Below, piece after piece: positions 43,998-53,099 of a stretch of DNA of 64,000 nucleotides (its first letter is position 1; each line of letters begins with the position of its first letter). The stretch covers positions 781,006 through 845,005 of the forward strand of contig NZ_JACKVK010000013.1 in NCBI RefSeq assembly GCF_025823185.1, read 5' to 3'. The position numbers and the translations under genes were made by a program. The notes below the pieces were generated by a model, which was not told the DNA's origin, made no database searches, and saw only the letters and a program-made list of their open reading frames with translations. The stretch is from Mycobacterium yunnanensis (GTDB taxonomy: Bacteria; Actinomycetota; Actinomycetes; Mycobacteriales; Mycobacteriaceae).

Positions 43998-44081
43998 GTC
44001 CAACCTCCACGAACTTCGATTCTGAGAATGTGTGGCCTATCACACTTACGCAATCATTCCCATGAAGGTTACCGTGGCTAA

Positions 44082-44558
44082 ATGACAACGGAGCATGTCG
44101 GTGCACGTCCGGCCCTCGCCAGCGCGCTGGTGACGGCCGTCGACCACGTCGGTATCGCCGTTCCCGACCTCGACGTCGCGATCAAGTGGTACCACGACCA
44201 CCTCGGGATGATCGTGCTGCACGAAGAGGTCAACGACGACCAGGGGATCCGCGAGGCGATGCTGGCAGTGCGGGGGGCGCCGAGCGGCAGCACCCAGGTC
44301 CAGCTGATGTCCCCCCTCGACGAGAACTCCACCATTGCGAAGTTCATCGACAAGCGCGGCCCCGGTCTGCAGCAGTTCGCGTACCGCGTGAGCGACCTCG
44401 ACGCCCTGTCCGAGCGGCTGCGCGCCGACGGCGTCCGCCTGATCTACGACGCGCCCCGACGTGGCACGTCGAATTCGCGGATCAACTTCATCCACCCCAA
44501 GGATTCCGGCGGCGTCCTCGTCGAGCTCGTCGAACCGGCCGCCGACGCCGCACACTGA
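44082..44558 (+). CDS. mce: Methylmalonyl-CoA epimerase
   Basis: 158 residues. VOC-fold epimerase interconverting (S)- and (R)-methylmalonyl-CoA in propionate metabolism. Seen: first metal His in AVDHVGIAVPDLDVAIKWYHDHLGM (about 21), later His in INFIHPKDSGGVLVELVEP with the metal-binding Glu. Full length for the family. Same position as Rv1322A. The supply of methylmalonyl-CoA links to branched lipid synthesis and to odd-chain or cholesterol degradation. Confidence 0.92.
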   Translation: MTTEHVGARPALASALVTAVDHVGIAVPDLDVAIKWYHDHLGMIVLHEEVNDDQGIREAMLAVRGAPSGSTQVQLMSPLDENSTIAKFIDKRGPGLQQFAYRVSDLDALSERLRADGVRLIYDAPRRGTSNSRINFIHPKDSGGVLVELVEPAADAAH

Positions 44559-44561
44559 CGG

Positions 44562-44858
44562 TTAGGACCACGTCCGCGTCGGCCCCCGGTTGGCGCGGTT
44601 CGCCCAGCACGGCGTATGCCAGTGCCGGCGGTCGTCGACCGCGGACTCGCCGACGTCGGCGGGCCACACCACCACGTGCGCGACGCCCGGCCTGATCTCG
44701 TGGTCGCAGCCGGGGCATCTATAGGTCTTGGCCGCTCTCGACGCGGCCACCGCCTTGACCTCGTAGTCGTACCCGTCGGGCCCGACCTCGACGCGGCGCG
44801 ACGACGCGAAGGACAGGGGTGCGGGCTGTCTGCGGGGTGGGTTGCGGCGCTTGCCCAT
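44562..44858 (-). CDS. Small zinc-ribbon-like protein (Rv1322 homologue)
   Basis: 98 residues from ATG 44858, the same length as M. tuberculosis Rv1322. A basic N-terminus (MGKRRNPPRRQPAPL) precedes YRCPGCDHEIRPGVAHVVVWP and RRHWHTPCW, whose two Cys plus His/Cys could bind one zinc, as in HNH-like or zinc-ribbon folds. In actinobacteria this family is often annotated 'ATP/GTP-binding protein' without evidence. It sits immediately downstream of nucS (13-base gap) on the same strand, so it may take part in DNA metabolism. Confidence 0.8.
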   Translation of the reverse strand: MGKRRNPPRRQPAPLSFASSRRVEVGPDGYDYEVKAVAASRAAKTYRCPGCDHEIRPGVAHVVVWPADVGESAVDDRRHWHTPCWANRANRGPTRTWS

Positions 44859-44871
44859 GTCCCATCCTCTC

Positions 44872-45543
44872 TCAGAACAGCCTGAACTCGTTGCTGTCCA
44901 GCCCGCGCATCTGATCGTAATCCAAAGTGACGCACCGTATCCCGCGGTCGACGGCCAGCGTGCGCGCTTGCGGCTTGATCTGCTGGGCGGCGAACACGCC
45001 GCTGACGGGCGCCAGCACCGTGTCCCGGTTGAGCAGGGTGAGGTAGCGGGTGAGCTGTTCGACGCCGTCGATGTCGCCACGGCGCTTGATCTCCACGGCG
45101 ACCGACCGGCCCAGCTCGTCGCGGCACATCAGGTCGACCGGGCCGATGGCCGTCATGTACTCCCGGCGCACCAGGGTGTACCCGACGCCCAGCAGCTCGA
45201 CGTGCTCGGCGAGGAGCTTTTGCAGATGCGCCTCGACACCGTCCTTCACCAATCCCGGGTCAACGCCCAACTCGTGGCTGGAATCGTGCTCGACGTCCTC
45301 GACGGTGATGCGCAATTGCTCGCCGGTCTTGTTCTCCACCACCCAGACGGGGTGCTCGCCGCCGTTCTCCTCTACCAGCCAACACGGCGGGCTCATCCAG
45401 TTCAGCGGCTTGTATGCGCGGTCGTCGGCGTGCACGCTGACCGACCCGTCGGACTTGAACAGCAGCAGCCGTCGCGCGGAGGGAAGGTGGGCGGTGAGGC
45501 GGCCGACGTAGTCGACGGTGCACTGGGCGATGACGAGGCGCAC
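44872..45543 (-). CDS. nucS: Mismatch-specific endonuclease NucS/EndoMS
   Basis: 223 residues. NucS cleaves both strands at mismatches and provides the non-MutS mismatch repair of actinobacteria. N-terminal DNA-binding domain about 1-110; the C-terminal RecB-like nuclease has PVDLMCRDELGRSVAVEIKRRGD (Asp, then Glu-x-Lys; about 135-157) and ends in the sliding-clamp binding tail EFRLF. All key features are intact, so canonical mismatch repair is expected. Synteny equals Rv1321. Confidence 0.96.
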   Translation of the reverse strand: MRLVIAQCTVDYVGRLTAHLPSARRLLLFKSDGSVSVHADDRAYKPLNWMSPPCWLVEENGGEHPVWVVENKTGEQLRITVEDVEHDSSHELGVDPGLVKDGVEAHLQKLLAEHVELLGVGYTLVRREYMTAIGPVDLMCRDELGRSVAVEIKRRGDIDGVEQLTRYLTLLNRDTVLAPVSGVFAAQQIKPQARTLAVDRGIRCVTLDYDQMRGLDSNEFRLF

Positions 45544-45590
45544 CGAACCACCATAGAGGGCCGAGTGCGGGTCACTAGGCTGACGCCACG

Positions 45591-47195
45591 ATGACGGAGA
45601 AGAAGAACGCGGCGCAACGGCTGGGCCGGGTGCTCGAGCGGGTCACCAGCCAGAGCGGTCACGTCTCGGGAACGCCCGAATACGGCTCGTGGATCCTGGG
45701 CCGGGTCTCGGAGAGCCAGTTCCGCAGGCGGGTGCGCATCCAGGTCATCCTGACGACGTTCGTGATCGTCGCGAACCTGATCGGCATCGGCGTCGCGACG
45801 CTCGTCGTCACCGTCGCCTTCCCGACGCCCAACGTCTTCGCCCCCGACGTCCGCTGGATCACGTTCATCGTGGTCCCGACTTACCTGTTCGGCGCACTGA
45901 TCGTCGGCACGGTGTGGGCCACCTACCGAGTGATGAAGAACGTCCGCTGGGCGATCGAAGAGCGCCCGCCCACCAAGGCCGACCAGTACAACACCTTCTT
46001 CGCACCGTGGCGGCTGACGCGCGTGCCGCTGGTCCTCTGGGGCATCGGCACCGTCATGCTCACCACCATGTACGGCCTGCATGACACCCAGTTCATCCCG
46101 AAGTGGTTCTTGGGCATCAGTTTTCCCGGCATCGTCGTCTCGGCGAGCTGCTACCTGTTCACCGAATTCGCCCTGCGGCCGGTCGCGGCGCAGGCGTTGG
46201 AGGTCGGTTCTCCCCCACAGCGACTCGCCCCCGGGGTGCTGGGCAGAATCATCGTGTTCTGGGCGCTCGGCTCGGGCGTCCCCGTGCTGGGCATCCTGCT
46301 CGCGGCCGTCTTCGCCCTGACCCTGAAGAATCAAACCCCCACCCAATTCTCCTGGGCCATCGTGGTTCTCGCGCTGTTCGCCTTGGTCTTCGGCTTCATC
46401 CTGATGTGGATCCTGTCGTGGTTGACCGCCACCCCGGTCCGGGTCGTGCGCGCCGCGCTCAACCGCGTGGAGCAGGGCGACTTGGAGACCAACCTCGTCG
46501 TCTTCGACGGCACCGAATTGGGCCAGCTCCAGCGCGGTTTCAACACCATGGTCGGCGGCCTGCGGGAACGCGAGCGGGTGCGCGCCCTCTTCGGCCAGCA
46601 CGTCGGACGCGAGGTGGCGGCGCTGGCCGAGAAACAGCAACCCGAACTGGGTGGCGAGGAGCGCCCGGCCGCCGTCATCTTCGTCGACATCATCGGTTCC
46701 ACCCAGCTGGTGACCAGTCGGCCAGCCGCCGAGGTGGTCAAACTGCTCAACCGATTCTTCGCCGTCGTCGTCGACGAGGTGGACCGCCACCACGGCCTGG
46801 TCAACAAGTTCGAGGGCGACGCGGTCCTGGCCGTCTTCGGCGCGCCAGTCGCGTTGGAGAACGCCGAGGAGGAGGCCCTGGCCGCGGCCCGCGGGATGGC
46901 CGAGCGCCTGCGCACCGAGGTGCCCGAACTGCAGGCCGGCATCGGCGTCGCGGCGGGGCAGGTGGTGGCGGGCAACGTCGGGGCCAAGGAGCGCTTCGAG
47001 TACACCGTCATCGGCGAGCCGGTCAACGAGGCCGCTCGGCTGTGCGAACTGTCGAAGGAAATCGACGGCCACCTCGTCGCCTCGTCCGACACCGTGGACG
47101 AAGCGGGCGAGGAGGAGGCCGCCCGGTGGACGCTGGGTGAGACGGTCACGCTGCGTGGTTACGACGAACCCACGCGGCTTGCGGTGCCGGCCTAG
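45591..47195 (+). CDS. Membrane adenylate cyclase, class III (Rv1318c-Rv1320c type)
   Basis: 534 residues. Six hydrophobic segments (about 45-265) lead into a HAMP linker (WLTATPVRVVRAALNRVEQGDLETNLVVFDGTELGQLQRGFN, about 280-322) and a class III cyclase domain (about 330-534). Metal ligands are present: IFVDIIGSTQLV (Asp near 365) and NKFEGDAVLAVFG (second Asp with Lys); transition-state residues lie in YTVIGEPVNEAARL. It makes cAMP. M. tuberculosis has three tandem copies here; this genome shows one. Confidence 0.93.
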   Translation: MTEKKNAAQRLGRVLERVTSQSGHVSGTPEYGSWILGRVSESQFRRRVRIQVILTTFVIVANLIGIGVATLVVTVAFPTPNVFAPDVRWITFIVVPTYLFGALIVGTVWATYRVMKNVRWAIEERPPTKADQYNTFFAPWRLTRVPLVLWGIGTVMLTTMYGLHDTQFIPKWFLGISFPGIVVSASCYLFTEFALRPVAAQALEVGSPPQRLAPGVLGRIIVFWALGSGVPVLGILLAAVFALTLKNQTPTQFSWAIVVLALFALVFGFILMWILSWLTATPVRVVRAALNRVEQGDLETNLVVFDGTELGQLQRGFNTMVGGLRERERVRALFGQHVGREVAALAEKQQPELGGEERPAAVIFVDIIGSTQLVTSRPAAEVVKLLNRFFAVVVDEVDRHHGLVNKFEGDAVLAVFGAPVALENAEEEALAAARGMAERLRTEVPELQAGIGVAAGQVVAGNVGAKERFEYTVIGEPVNEAARLCELSKEIDGHLVASSDTVDEAGEEEAARWTLGETVTLRGYDEPTRLAVPA

Positions 47196-47968
47196 CCCTT
47201 CGAGGACGCCGGCTGACGCGCGATCCACGCCCGGCCCGCCTTGGCGGCCCGCACAAGCGCCCCGTACTCGCCGAAGTAGTCGGCGACCGCACCCACCGCC
47301 GGCAACATCCCGAGATAACGGAAGATGCGGCGCGGCCGGGACCGCTTGCCGAGCTCGTCGCCGACGGCCCGCAGCTGCCCCGCCACCCGCCAGAGCGGCT
47401 TGAGCAGCGCCAGTGGCGTGCCGTCCAGCGGGGAGGACTCGGGCTCCGACGCGGGCTCGTCTGCCGCGGCGGTGTCGTCATAGGCGTCGGCGGGCAGCTC
47501 GCGGCCGCACATCACCGACGCCAGCAGACGCACCTGCTGGCCGTAGTCCTCGACGCCACACTCGCGCGCGACGGCGCACAAGACGATGGCCTGGTTCGCG
47601 AAGCCCAGCGCGTCCTGTAGCGGCAGTCGGTCGGCCACGGCGCCGAATACCCCCGGGAACGCGACCAGGACGGTGTCGACGGCACCGACGCGGTGCACCC
47701 ACCAGTCGATCCGATCGTCGAGGCTCATCTCCTGCCAGGCCTGAGTGCCCGGAACGTCGGCGGTGTTGAGCACCCACGACAACGCGTCGAGCGCGCGGTC
47801 GACCGATCCGGCGGAGTCTCCGATTCGGTGGCTGCGGTCCTTCAAGCCGAACGGGTCCGCGCGTGACAGGACGTCGACGACGGGGTTGATCACCCGGACC
47901 GCCCGGCTCAGCGCGCACGCCACGTCGGCGTCGTCGATGGTGGCATTGGGCGTGGGGATGAGGGCCAT
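47192..47968 (-). CDS. Unknown actinobacterial protein
   Basis: 258 residues, mostly helical, no signal peptide or clear membrane helix; a hydrophobic patch (LGMLPAVGAVADYFG) lies near the C-terminus. Motifs seen: RAVRVINPVVDVLSRADPFGLKDRSHRIGDSAGSVDRALDALSWVL (about 23-68) and IDWWVHRVGAVDTVLVAFPGVFGAVADRLPLQDALGFANQAIVLCAVARE (about 87-137). I recognise no family. It overlaps the cyclase gene by 4 bases, tail to tail, and marks the start of the block that interrupts the M. tuberculosis-like gene order. Confidence 0.7.
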   Translation of the reverse strand: MALIPTPNATIDDADVACALSRAVRVINPVVDVLSRADPFGLKDRSHRIGDSAGSVDRALDALSWVLNTADVPGTQAWQEMSLDDRIDWWVHRVGAVDTVLVAFPGVFGAVADRLPLQDALGFANQAIVLCAVARECGVEDYGQQVRLLASVMCGRELPADAYDDTAAADEPASEPESSPLDGTPLALLKPLWRVAGQLRAVGDELGKRSRPRRIFRYLGMLPAVGAVADYFGEYGALVRAAKAGRAWIARQPASSKG

Positions 47969-48022
47969 GCAGTGATCATTACCCGTTGACGCCGGCGACC
48001 CAACACGGAGTCGTGTCGGCGG

Positions 48023-49948
48023 TTACCGTCGCCGCTCCGCGGGGCGGGCGGCGGCGTCGACGGCGTTCAACCGCCACGCACCGCCTCCCAGCAGTTCGAG
48101 GTGCTGGTCGTGGAAGCGATGAACGAGGCCGTCGTGGCTGACGCTGATGACGACGAGGTTGGGCAGGTCGTCACCGAGAACCCGGTAGAGGGCACCTTCC
48201 ACGCCTTCGTCCAACGCAGAGGTTGCCTCGTCGAGGAAGACCACCGCAGGTCTGGCCAACAGCACCCGTGCAAATGAAACACGTTGCTGCTCACCGGGTG
48301 AGAGCACCTTGGACCAGTCGCGTTCCTCGTCGAGCCGATCGCCAAGCTGGTCGAGCAGCACGTCGGAGAGGACGCCGCGTAGACGCTCGTCACCGAAATC
48401 GGTTGCGCTGCCTGGGTAGCACACCGCCGAGCGCAGTGTGCCGGGCGGCAGGTAGAGCAGTTGCGAGACGAACATCGTCTCGCCGGGCCCGTCGGGCCGT
48501 TGCCAGTGGCCGCCCACGGCTGGCCACATTCCGGCCAGGCCGCGCAACAACGTCGACTTGCCGGTTCCCGACCGGCCCGTGATGACCAACCGCTCACCAG
48601 GTCGTAGCTGCAGATGCAGACCCTCGACGAGCAGGTCACCCGTGAGAGAGCGCACCTCGACGTCGTCGAGGCGCACCACTCCGTCGACGCTCGGGTCGCT
48701 GGTCATCCTCGGCGACCGGCGAGCGCGGGCGTTGTCCTGCAGCAGGCCGTCCAGCCGCACGATGGTGGCGTTGTAGCTGGCGAACTGGCTGTAGGCGTTG
48801 CGAAAGAACGACAGGCCGCTTTCGATCTTCCCGAACGCCGTGCCCGACTGCATGACGTCGCCCAAGGTGACCGTGCCGGCGAACAGGCGTGGAGCCTGCA
48901 CCAGGAAGGGCAGGGGCGTGATTGCCTGGGTCACCGAGTAGTTCCATCCGATCAAGCGCAGCGTCCGGCCCAGGTAGCGCCGATAGTTGCCGATGACGGC
49001 CCCGAAGGCCGTGGCGAGTCGACGGCGCTCGGCGCCCGCGCCCCCGATGAAGGCAACGGCCTCCGCCGCGTCACGCACGCGAATCATCGCGTAGCGGAAT
49101 GCGGCATTGGTCTGTTCGTTCCGATAGCTCAACTCGACCAGGGGACGGCCGATCCGAAACGTGACGGCCGACGCCACCAGCACGTAGACGATCACGAGCC
49201 AGAACAGTGCTCGCGGAACGCCGATCCCCAGCACCGTCACCGTGCCGGACAGTCTCCACAGGATCGTCGCGAACGACGCCACCGAAATCAGCGCGTTCAA
49301 CGCGCCGAAGGGCAGCATGCTCTGCGAGTAGTACGTCGGTGCGTTGGTGCTCGCACCCACGCCGGTGGTCAACACGTCGATGTCCTGCTGAATACGCTGA
49401 TCGGGGTTGTCCACTCCGTCCCCCGCGAGTTGGGCGCGGTAGTAGACGTCGTCGGCGAGCCAGTCGGCGCACGAGCGGTCGGTCAACCACACCCGCCACG
49501 CGATGATGAAGCGCTGCGTCAGATACGTGTCGACGACGATCCGGACCACCGTGATCGTCGCGAGCACGCAGAAGATGGCGATGGCAATCCAGAACCCGTG
49601 AATACCTGAGTCTCGTTTGGCGACGTCGTGCGCGCTGGCGCCTTGGAACGCGGTCTGCAGCGCCGAGAAGAGGTCGTTGTTGTAGTAGCTCATCAGCACG
49701 GCGAGCCGTACGGACGTGACGACCGACAAGAGGAGCAGCGCCAGCACCGCCCACACTCGGACGCTACGTCGACCGCTAAAGAAGCCTCCCGTGACGCGCC
49801 AGAAGCGCTGACCCCACGTGGTGAAACGGGTCAGTGCGGCTCCTGTCAGGAGCGCCGCGGCCGCGCTCGCGGCCCACGTGCGCGCGATCCACCACGCGGA
49901 CACCGTCAACTGGTGGTTCCAGTCGATCGAGGACGTGAACAGGCTCAT
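48023..49948 (-). CDS. BacA/SbmA-family ABC transporter (Rv1819c-like)
   Basis: 641 residues, membrane domain fused to an ATPase. Residues 1-410 match the SbmA/BacA-type transmembrane domain (SIDWNHQLTVSAWWIARTWA; IDNPDQRIQQD-like DNPDQRIQQDIDVLTTG at about 182; FRYAMIRVRDAAEAVAF; PLPFLVQAPRLFAGTVTLGDVMQ). ATPase: Walker A TGRSGTGKST (about 462), signature LSPGEQQRV (about 556), Walker B VVFLDEATSALD (about 577). Similarity along the whole length to M. tuberculosis Rv1819c, an importer of vitamin B12, bleomycin and peptides, is strong by eye. It may be a second copy rather than the orthologue, since Rv1819c lies elsewhere in M. tuberculosis. Confidence 0.88.
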   Translation of the reverse strand: MSLFTSSIDWNHQLTVSAWWIARTWAASAAAALLTGAALTRFTTWGQRFWRVTGGFFSGRRSVRVWAVLALLLLSVVTSVRLAVLMSYYNNDLFSALQTAFQGASAHDVAKRDSGIHGFWIAIAIFCVLATITVVRIVVDTYLTQRFIIAWRVWLTDRSCADWLADDVYYRAQLAGDGVDNPDQRIQQDIDVLTTGVGASTNAPTYYSQSMLPFGALNALISVASFATILWRLSGTVTVLGIGVPRALFWLVIVYVLVASAVTFRIGRPLVELSYRNEQTNAAFRYAMIRVRDAAEAVAFIGGAGAERRRLATAFGAVIGNYRRYLGRTLRLIGWNYSVTQAITPLPFLVQAPRLFAGTVTLGDVMQSGTAFGKIESGLSFFRNAYSQFASYNATIVRLDGLLQDNARARRSPRMTSDPSVDGVVRLDDVEVRSLTGDLLVEGLHLQLRPGERLVITGRSGTGKSTLLRGLAGMWPAVGGHWQRPDGPGETMFVSQLLYLPPGTLRSAVCYPGSATDFGDERLRGVLSDVLLDQLGDRLDEERDWSKVLSPGEQQRVSFARVLLARPAVVFLDEATSALDEGVEGALYRVLGDDLPNLVVISVSHDGLVHRFHDQHLELLGGGAWRLNAVDAAARPAERRR

Positions 49949-50018
49949 GATCTCTTCCCGTCCCGCCTGAGGTGCGGCGTCCGCTCGGCGTCACGCGCGA
50001 GCGAATCGCATCGTGGTG

Positions 50019-50747
50019 CTAGTCGTCGTGGTCGTCGCCAGCTCCCTGACCATGAGCCAGTGTGTGGCCTTCTGTCGGCTCACTGAAGCATCCGATGTTG
50101 CAGTCCTGCATCACGATCCTGTCCGCCCCGTCTACCGCGGGCCGGAAGTTCCACACCGTCTCGATGAACGTATTCGGCGCGATCTCCGAGCGTCCCGTGA
50201 CGTCGCTGCTGAGGACCCGGTTTCCGAAGTCGCACGTCTCGAGCAGTACCTCGGTGGGCGCCAGCTCGAGGGGATCGCGGACGAGCTTCACTCCGAAGCG
50301 ATTGGTCTTGGCTCGCGCGCGCAGGCGCTGCTCGATACCCGCCAGGACGGCCTCGTCGTCGTCGGAGATGGGTGACGTAGCTCCGAGGTCGGCCGTCGGC
50401 GAGAATTCCATCCCCACCACACCCAACCCTCGTTCGACCGAGTCGTCGAAGCGCATCGCGGTCGGATGCAGGGTGTCCACGTCGACGTCGGACTGGTCGA
50501 CCAGCGCGGTCTGCAATCTCCTCGGTTGCGTGATGACGCTCTCGACGAACAGCTCGCCGTCGGCGGGCTCGAAGTGCTTGTGCAGCAGCCATATCGAAAA
50601 TCGCTGCCATGCGTCGGCGCTGACGAGATACTCGCCCAGTTCGGTCAGGCACGCGCGGTCGTCGTCGGCGAGCACGCCGACGTCCGTGGCGTCCATGTCC
50701 CGCAGGTCCGCATAGTCCTCGACGCCGTGATCCCGCATCGTCAACAT
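50019..50747 (-). CDS. Orphan protein of unknown function
   Basis: 242 residues from ATG 50747, chosen because AAGGAG is 7 bases upstream. Acidic, soluble, no signal peptide. The N-terminal half is helical (DDDRACLTELGEYLVSADAWQRFSIWLLHKHFEP); the C-terminal half looks beta-rich (KLVRDPLELAPTEVLLETCDFGNRVL; PNTFIETVWNFRPAVDGADRIVMQDCNIGCF) and ends in a His/Asp/Gly tail (TLAHGQGAGDDHDD) with nearby cysteines, a possible metal site. I recognise no family. It is 70 bases upstream of the BacA-like gene on the same strand and divergent from an ABC exporter, so it may be an accessory factor or substrate sensor of these transporters. Confidence 0.75.
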   Translation of the reverse strand: MLTMRDHGVEDYADLRDMDATDVGVLADDDRACLTELGEYLVSADAWQRFSIWLLHKHFEPADGELFVESVITQPRRLQTALVDQSDVDVDTLHPTAMRFDDSVERGLGVVGMEFSPTADLGATSPISDDDEAVLAGIEQRLRARAKTNRFGVKLVRDPLELAPTEVLLETCDFGNRVLSSDVTGRSEIAPNTFIETVWNFRPAVDGADRIVMQDCNIGCFSEPTEGHTLAHGQGAGDDHDD

Positions 50748-51018
50748 TCTTGCTCCTTCGATCGTCACCGCGTGCCGGTGCACATGTTGTACCGGAAGCG
50801 GCCGCCGACCACACGTCTAACAGGCAACGAGCGGATGAACAGGAAGGAACGAGGCGGCCTATGGAATGAACGGCCCGGTGGACCATTGGATTCAACCTGC
50901 GTCTTGCTCGGCGCTCCCCTGTCCCGTTGGTCGTCGCGTCACTATCATCAGCGTCGCGCGTTCACGACGCTGCGGTGGTGAATCGGGTCGGAACTGGACG
51001 GAAGAGAGACAACCCGCG
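50748..51018. other. Divergent intergenic region, no supported gene
   Basis: 271 bases between the orphan protein gene and the ABC exporter gene. In-frame sequence runs upstream of the exporter ATG, but its composition is not protein-like and the exporter has its own GAAGAGA ribosome-binding site at about 51000-51006. A 48-codon frame beginning near 50835 after an AGGA-rich stretch could encode a small peptide, but nothing supports it strongly. Promoters for both directions must lie here; none is convincing by eye. Confidence 0.5.
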
Positions 51019-52803
51019 ATGTTGCGCCTGATCGCGGATCTGCTCCGCCCCTACCGCACGAGCATCGCGGTCATCGTCATGTCGATGGCCATGCAGACCG
51101 CCACGAGCCTGGCCGCCCCATGGCCGTTGAAGGCCATCTTGGACAACGTCGTCGGGAATCATCCCCCGCCAGCATGGATCAGCTGGTGCCTCCCCCTCCT
51201 CGGCGGGGAGGGTAAGGGGCAGATTGCCGCGGCGGCGGGCCTGGCCACGGTGGCGATCGCGGTGGTGAGTGGGTGTGCGTTCTACGTGTCCAATTACGCG
51301 ACCGAGATGCTCGGTCAGCGAGTCGCAAATGACTTGCGCGTCAGAACGTTTCACCGTCTACAACTGTTCTCACTCGCATTCTTCGACCAGAACCGCGTCG
51401 GAACGCTCCTGTCGACCATCATGACCGACGTCCAAACCATCCAGAACTTCGCTTCGGTGTCGACGCTGAACATCGTGACCGACACCGTGACCATCATCGG
51501 CATGGTCGTGGTGATGCTGCTGCTGCGCTTGGACTTCGCGCTCATCGCGATTGCCGTGGTCCCCTTCCTCGCGGTCTTCGTCTGGCGCGTGAACGCCATG
51601 ATCAGATCGGCCACGCGAGACGTCCGCGCACGGCAGTCCGACCTGATGTCGACTCTGCAGGAGGGACTCGAGGCCGTCGAAGTGGTCCAGGCCTTCGACC
51701 GTCAAGACGTCGAAGAGCAGCAGCTCGTGCGCGCCAGCCAGGAAACCATCGGTGCGTGGCTACGGGCGCGTCGCGTGTCCGCTTTGCTGTCACCGATCGT
51801 GGGGTTGGCGGTCGCGCTGTGCACGGGACTCGTGCTCTGGCGGGGAGGACTTCTCATCGTCTCGGGGGTGATGACCGCCGGGACGCTGACGGTGTTCCTC
51901 TCCTACCTGGCCAAGTTCTTCCAGCCCATCCGCGAGCTCGCGGTCATGAGCAACAGCATCGCCGCAGTCTCGGTCGCCTTCGAACGGGTCAAGGCAATCC
52001 TCGACGCCGATTACGTGGTTCCCGAGCGTCCGAATGCGAAGAAGCCACCCGCGTTCGAGGGGGCCATCGCCTTCGACCGGGTCACCTTTGGCTACGACAA
52101 GGATGCTCCGGTGTTGCGGGACATCACGTTTCGTGTCGATCCGGGCCAGACCGTGGGCATCGTCGGGCCGACGGGCAGCGGCAAGTCGACCGTCGTGAGT
52201 CTGCTTCCGCGCTTCCGCGACACCGATTCCGGCACGATTCAGATCGACGGCGTGAACGTCTGCGACTACCAGTTGCATCCCATGCGCGAACAGATCGGAT
52301 TCGTGTTGCAGGACACCGTCCTGTTTCGCGGGACCATCAGCGAGAACATCGCGTTCGGTCGTCCAGGAGCGACCCACGACGAGGTGGTGGCCGCCGCGAA
52401 GCTGGCCAACGCCCACGAATTCATCGAGCGGATGCCACACGGTTACGACAGTGCGGTGGGCGAGCGTGGGCTCACCCTTTCGGGTGGTCAGCGTCAACGG
52501 ATCGGCATCGCTCGCGCGTTCATCCGCGACAGCCCGATCCTCATCCTCGACGAACCCACCGCGGCGCTCGACGCCGAGGCCGAGGCGACGGTGATGGAAG
52601 GCCTCGATCGGCTCACGCAGGGCAAGACGGTCATCATCATTGCCCACCGCCTCAGCACGATTCGCAACGCCGACGTGATCCTCGTCGTCGACGAGGGTGT
52701 GGTCACCGAACGCGGCAGCCACCGCGATCTGATGGCGTTGAAGGACGGCACCTACGCCCGCATGTACCGGTTGCAGGTCGGCGAGCAGGCGGCCGACTGT
52801 TGA
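51019..52803 (+). CDS. ABC exporter, fused membrane-ATPase subunit
   Basis: 594 residues from ATG 51019. Type IV ABC exporter half-transporter: six membrane helices (about 15-300) including the N-terminal LLRPYRTSIAVIVMSMAMQTATSLAAPWPLKAILDNVVG, then an ATPase with Walker A GPTGSGKST (about 388), Q-loop FVLQDTVLFRGTISENIAFG, signature LSGGQRQR (about 490), Walker B ILILDEPTAALD and the H-loop AHRLST. It acts as a homodimer, or a heterodimer with another half-transporter, exporting lipids, drugs or peptides. It stands alone on this strand. Confidence 0.92.
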   Translation: MLRLIADLLRPYRTSIAVIVMSMAMQTATSLAAPWPLKAILDNVVGNHPPPAWISWCLPLLGGEGKGQIAAAAGLATVAIAVVSGCAFYVSNYATEMLGQRVANDLRVRTFHRLQLFSLAFFDQNRVGTLLSTIMTDVQTIQNFASVSTLNIVTDTVTIIGMVVVMLLLRLDFALIAIAVVPFLAVFVWRVNAMIRSATRDVRARQSDLMSTLQEGLEAVEVVQAFDRQDVEEQQLVRASQETIGAWLRARRVSALLSPIVGLAVALCTGLVLWRGGLLIVSGVMTAGTLTVFLSYLAKFFQPIRELAVMSNSIAAVSVAFERVKAILDADYVVPERPNAKKPPAFEGAIAFDRVTFGYDKDAPVLRDITFRVDPGQTVGIVGPTGSGKSTVVSLLPRFRDTDSGTIQIDGVNVCDYQLHPMREQIGFVLQDTVLFRGTISENIAFGRPGATHDEVVAAAKLANAHEFIERMPHGYDSAVGERGLTLSGGQRQRIGIARAFIRDSPILILDEPTAALDAEAEATVMEGLDRLTQGKTVIIIAHRLSTIRNADVILVVDEGVVTERGSHRDLMALKDGTYARMYRLQVGEQAADC

Positions 52804-52812
52804 CGTTTAGGT

Positions 52813-52909
52813 TCTCAGATTCCGTGTCATATGCCGATGCGCTGAACTGCGGTGATTCTGGTTGTCCCACAACTTGTCATACGGAATCTGTCTCAGATTC
52901 GTGTCACAT
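52813..52909. repeat. Cluster of related direct and inverted repeats
   Basis: TCTCAGATTC occurs twice in the same orientation (52813-52822 and 52891-52900), each followed by CGTGTCATAT or GTGTCACAT. A reverse copy lies between: AGATTCCGT (52817-52825) is matched by ACGGAATCT (52881-52889), and GAATCT-GTCTC-AGATTC (52884-52900) forms a local hairpin. The pattern resembles the ends or crossover site of a mobile element, but no transposase or integrase gene is present. Confidence 0.55.
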
Positions 52910-53081
52910 CCGAGGACGCGTCGCCACCGACTCCGCCTGCGCCTGATGCGGACGCCAGCGGCTGGACCGAAGCGTTGTTTTCTTCACGTGACAACCAACC
53001 TCGTCATCCGCGCTGCTCCAGCGACTCCGCCGACACCGGATGCGCAAGGCTTCCTGCGAGCATGCGAATTGCGGGCATTTA

Positions 53082-53099
53082 CTTATGTAGTCGCATAAG
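53082..53099. promoter_or_regulatory. Palindromic operator candidate of the AbiE-type operon
   Basis: CTTATG-TAGTCG-CATAAG is a perfect 6-bp inverted repeat, 14 bases before the ATG of the antitoxin-like gene; an overlapping second one, GTCG-CATAAG-CGAC, spans 53091-53104 approximately. AbiEi-type antitoxins repress their own promoters by binding inverted repeats, so this is the likely site. No purine-rich ribosome-binding site is present between it and the ATG. Confidence 0.55.
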
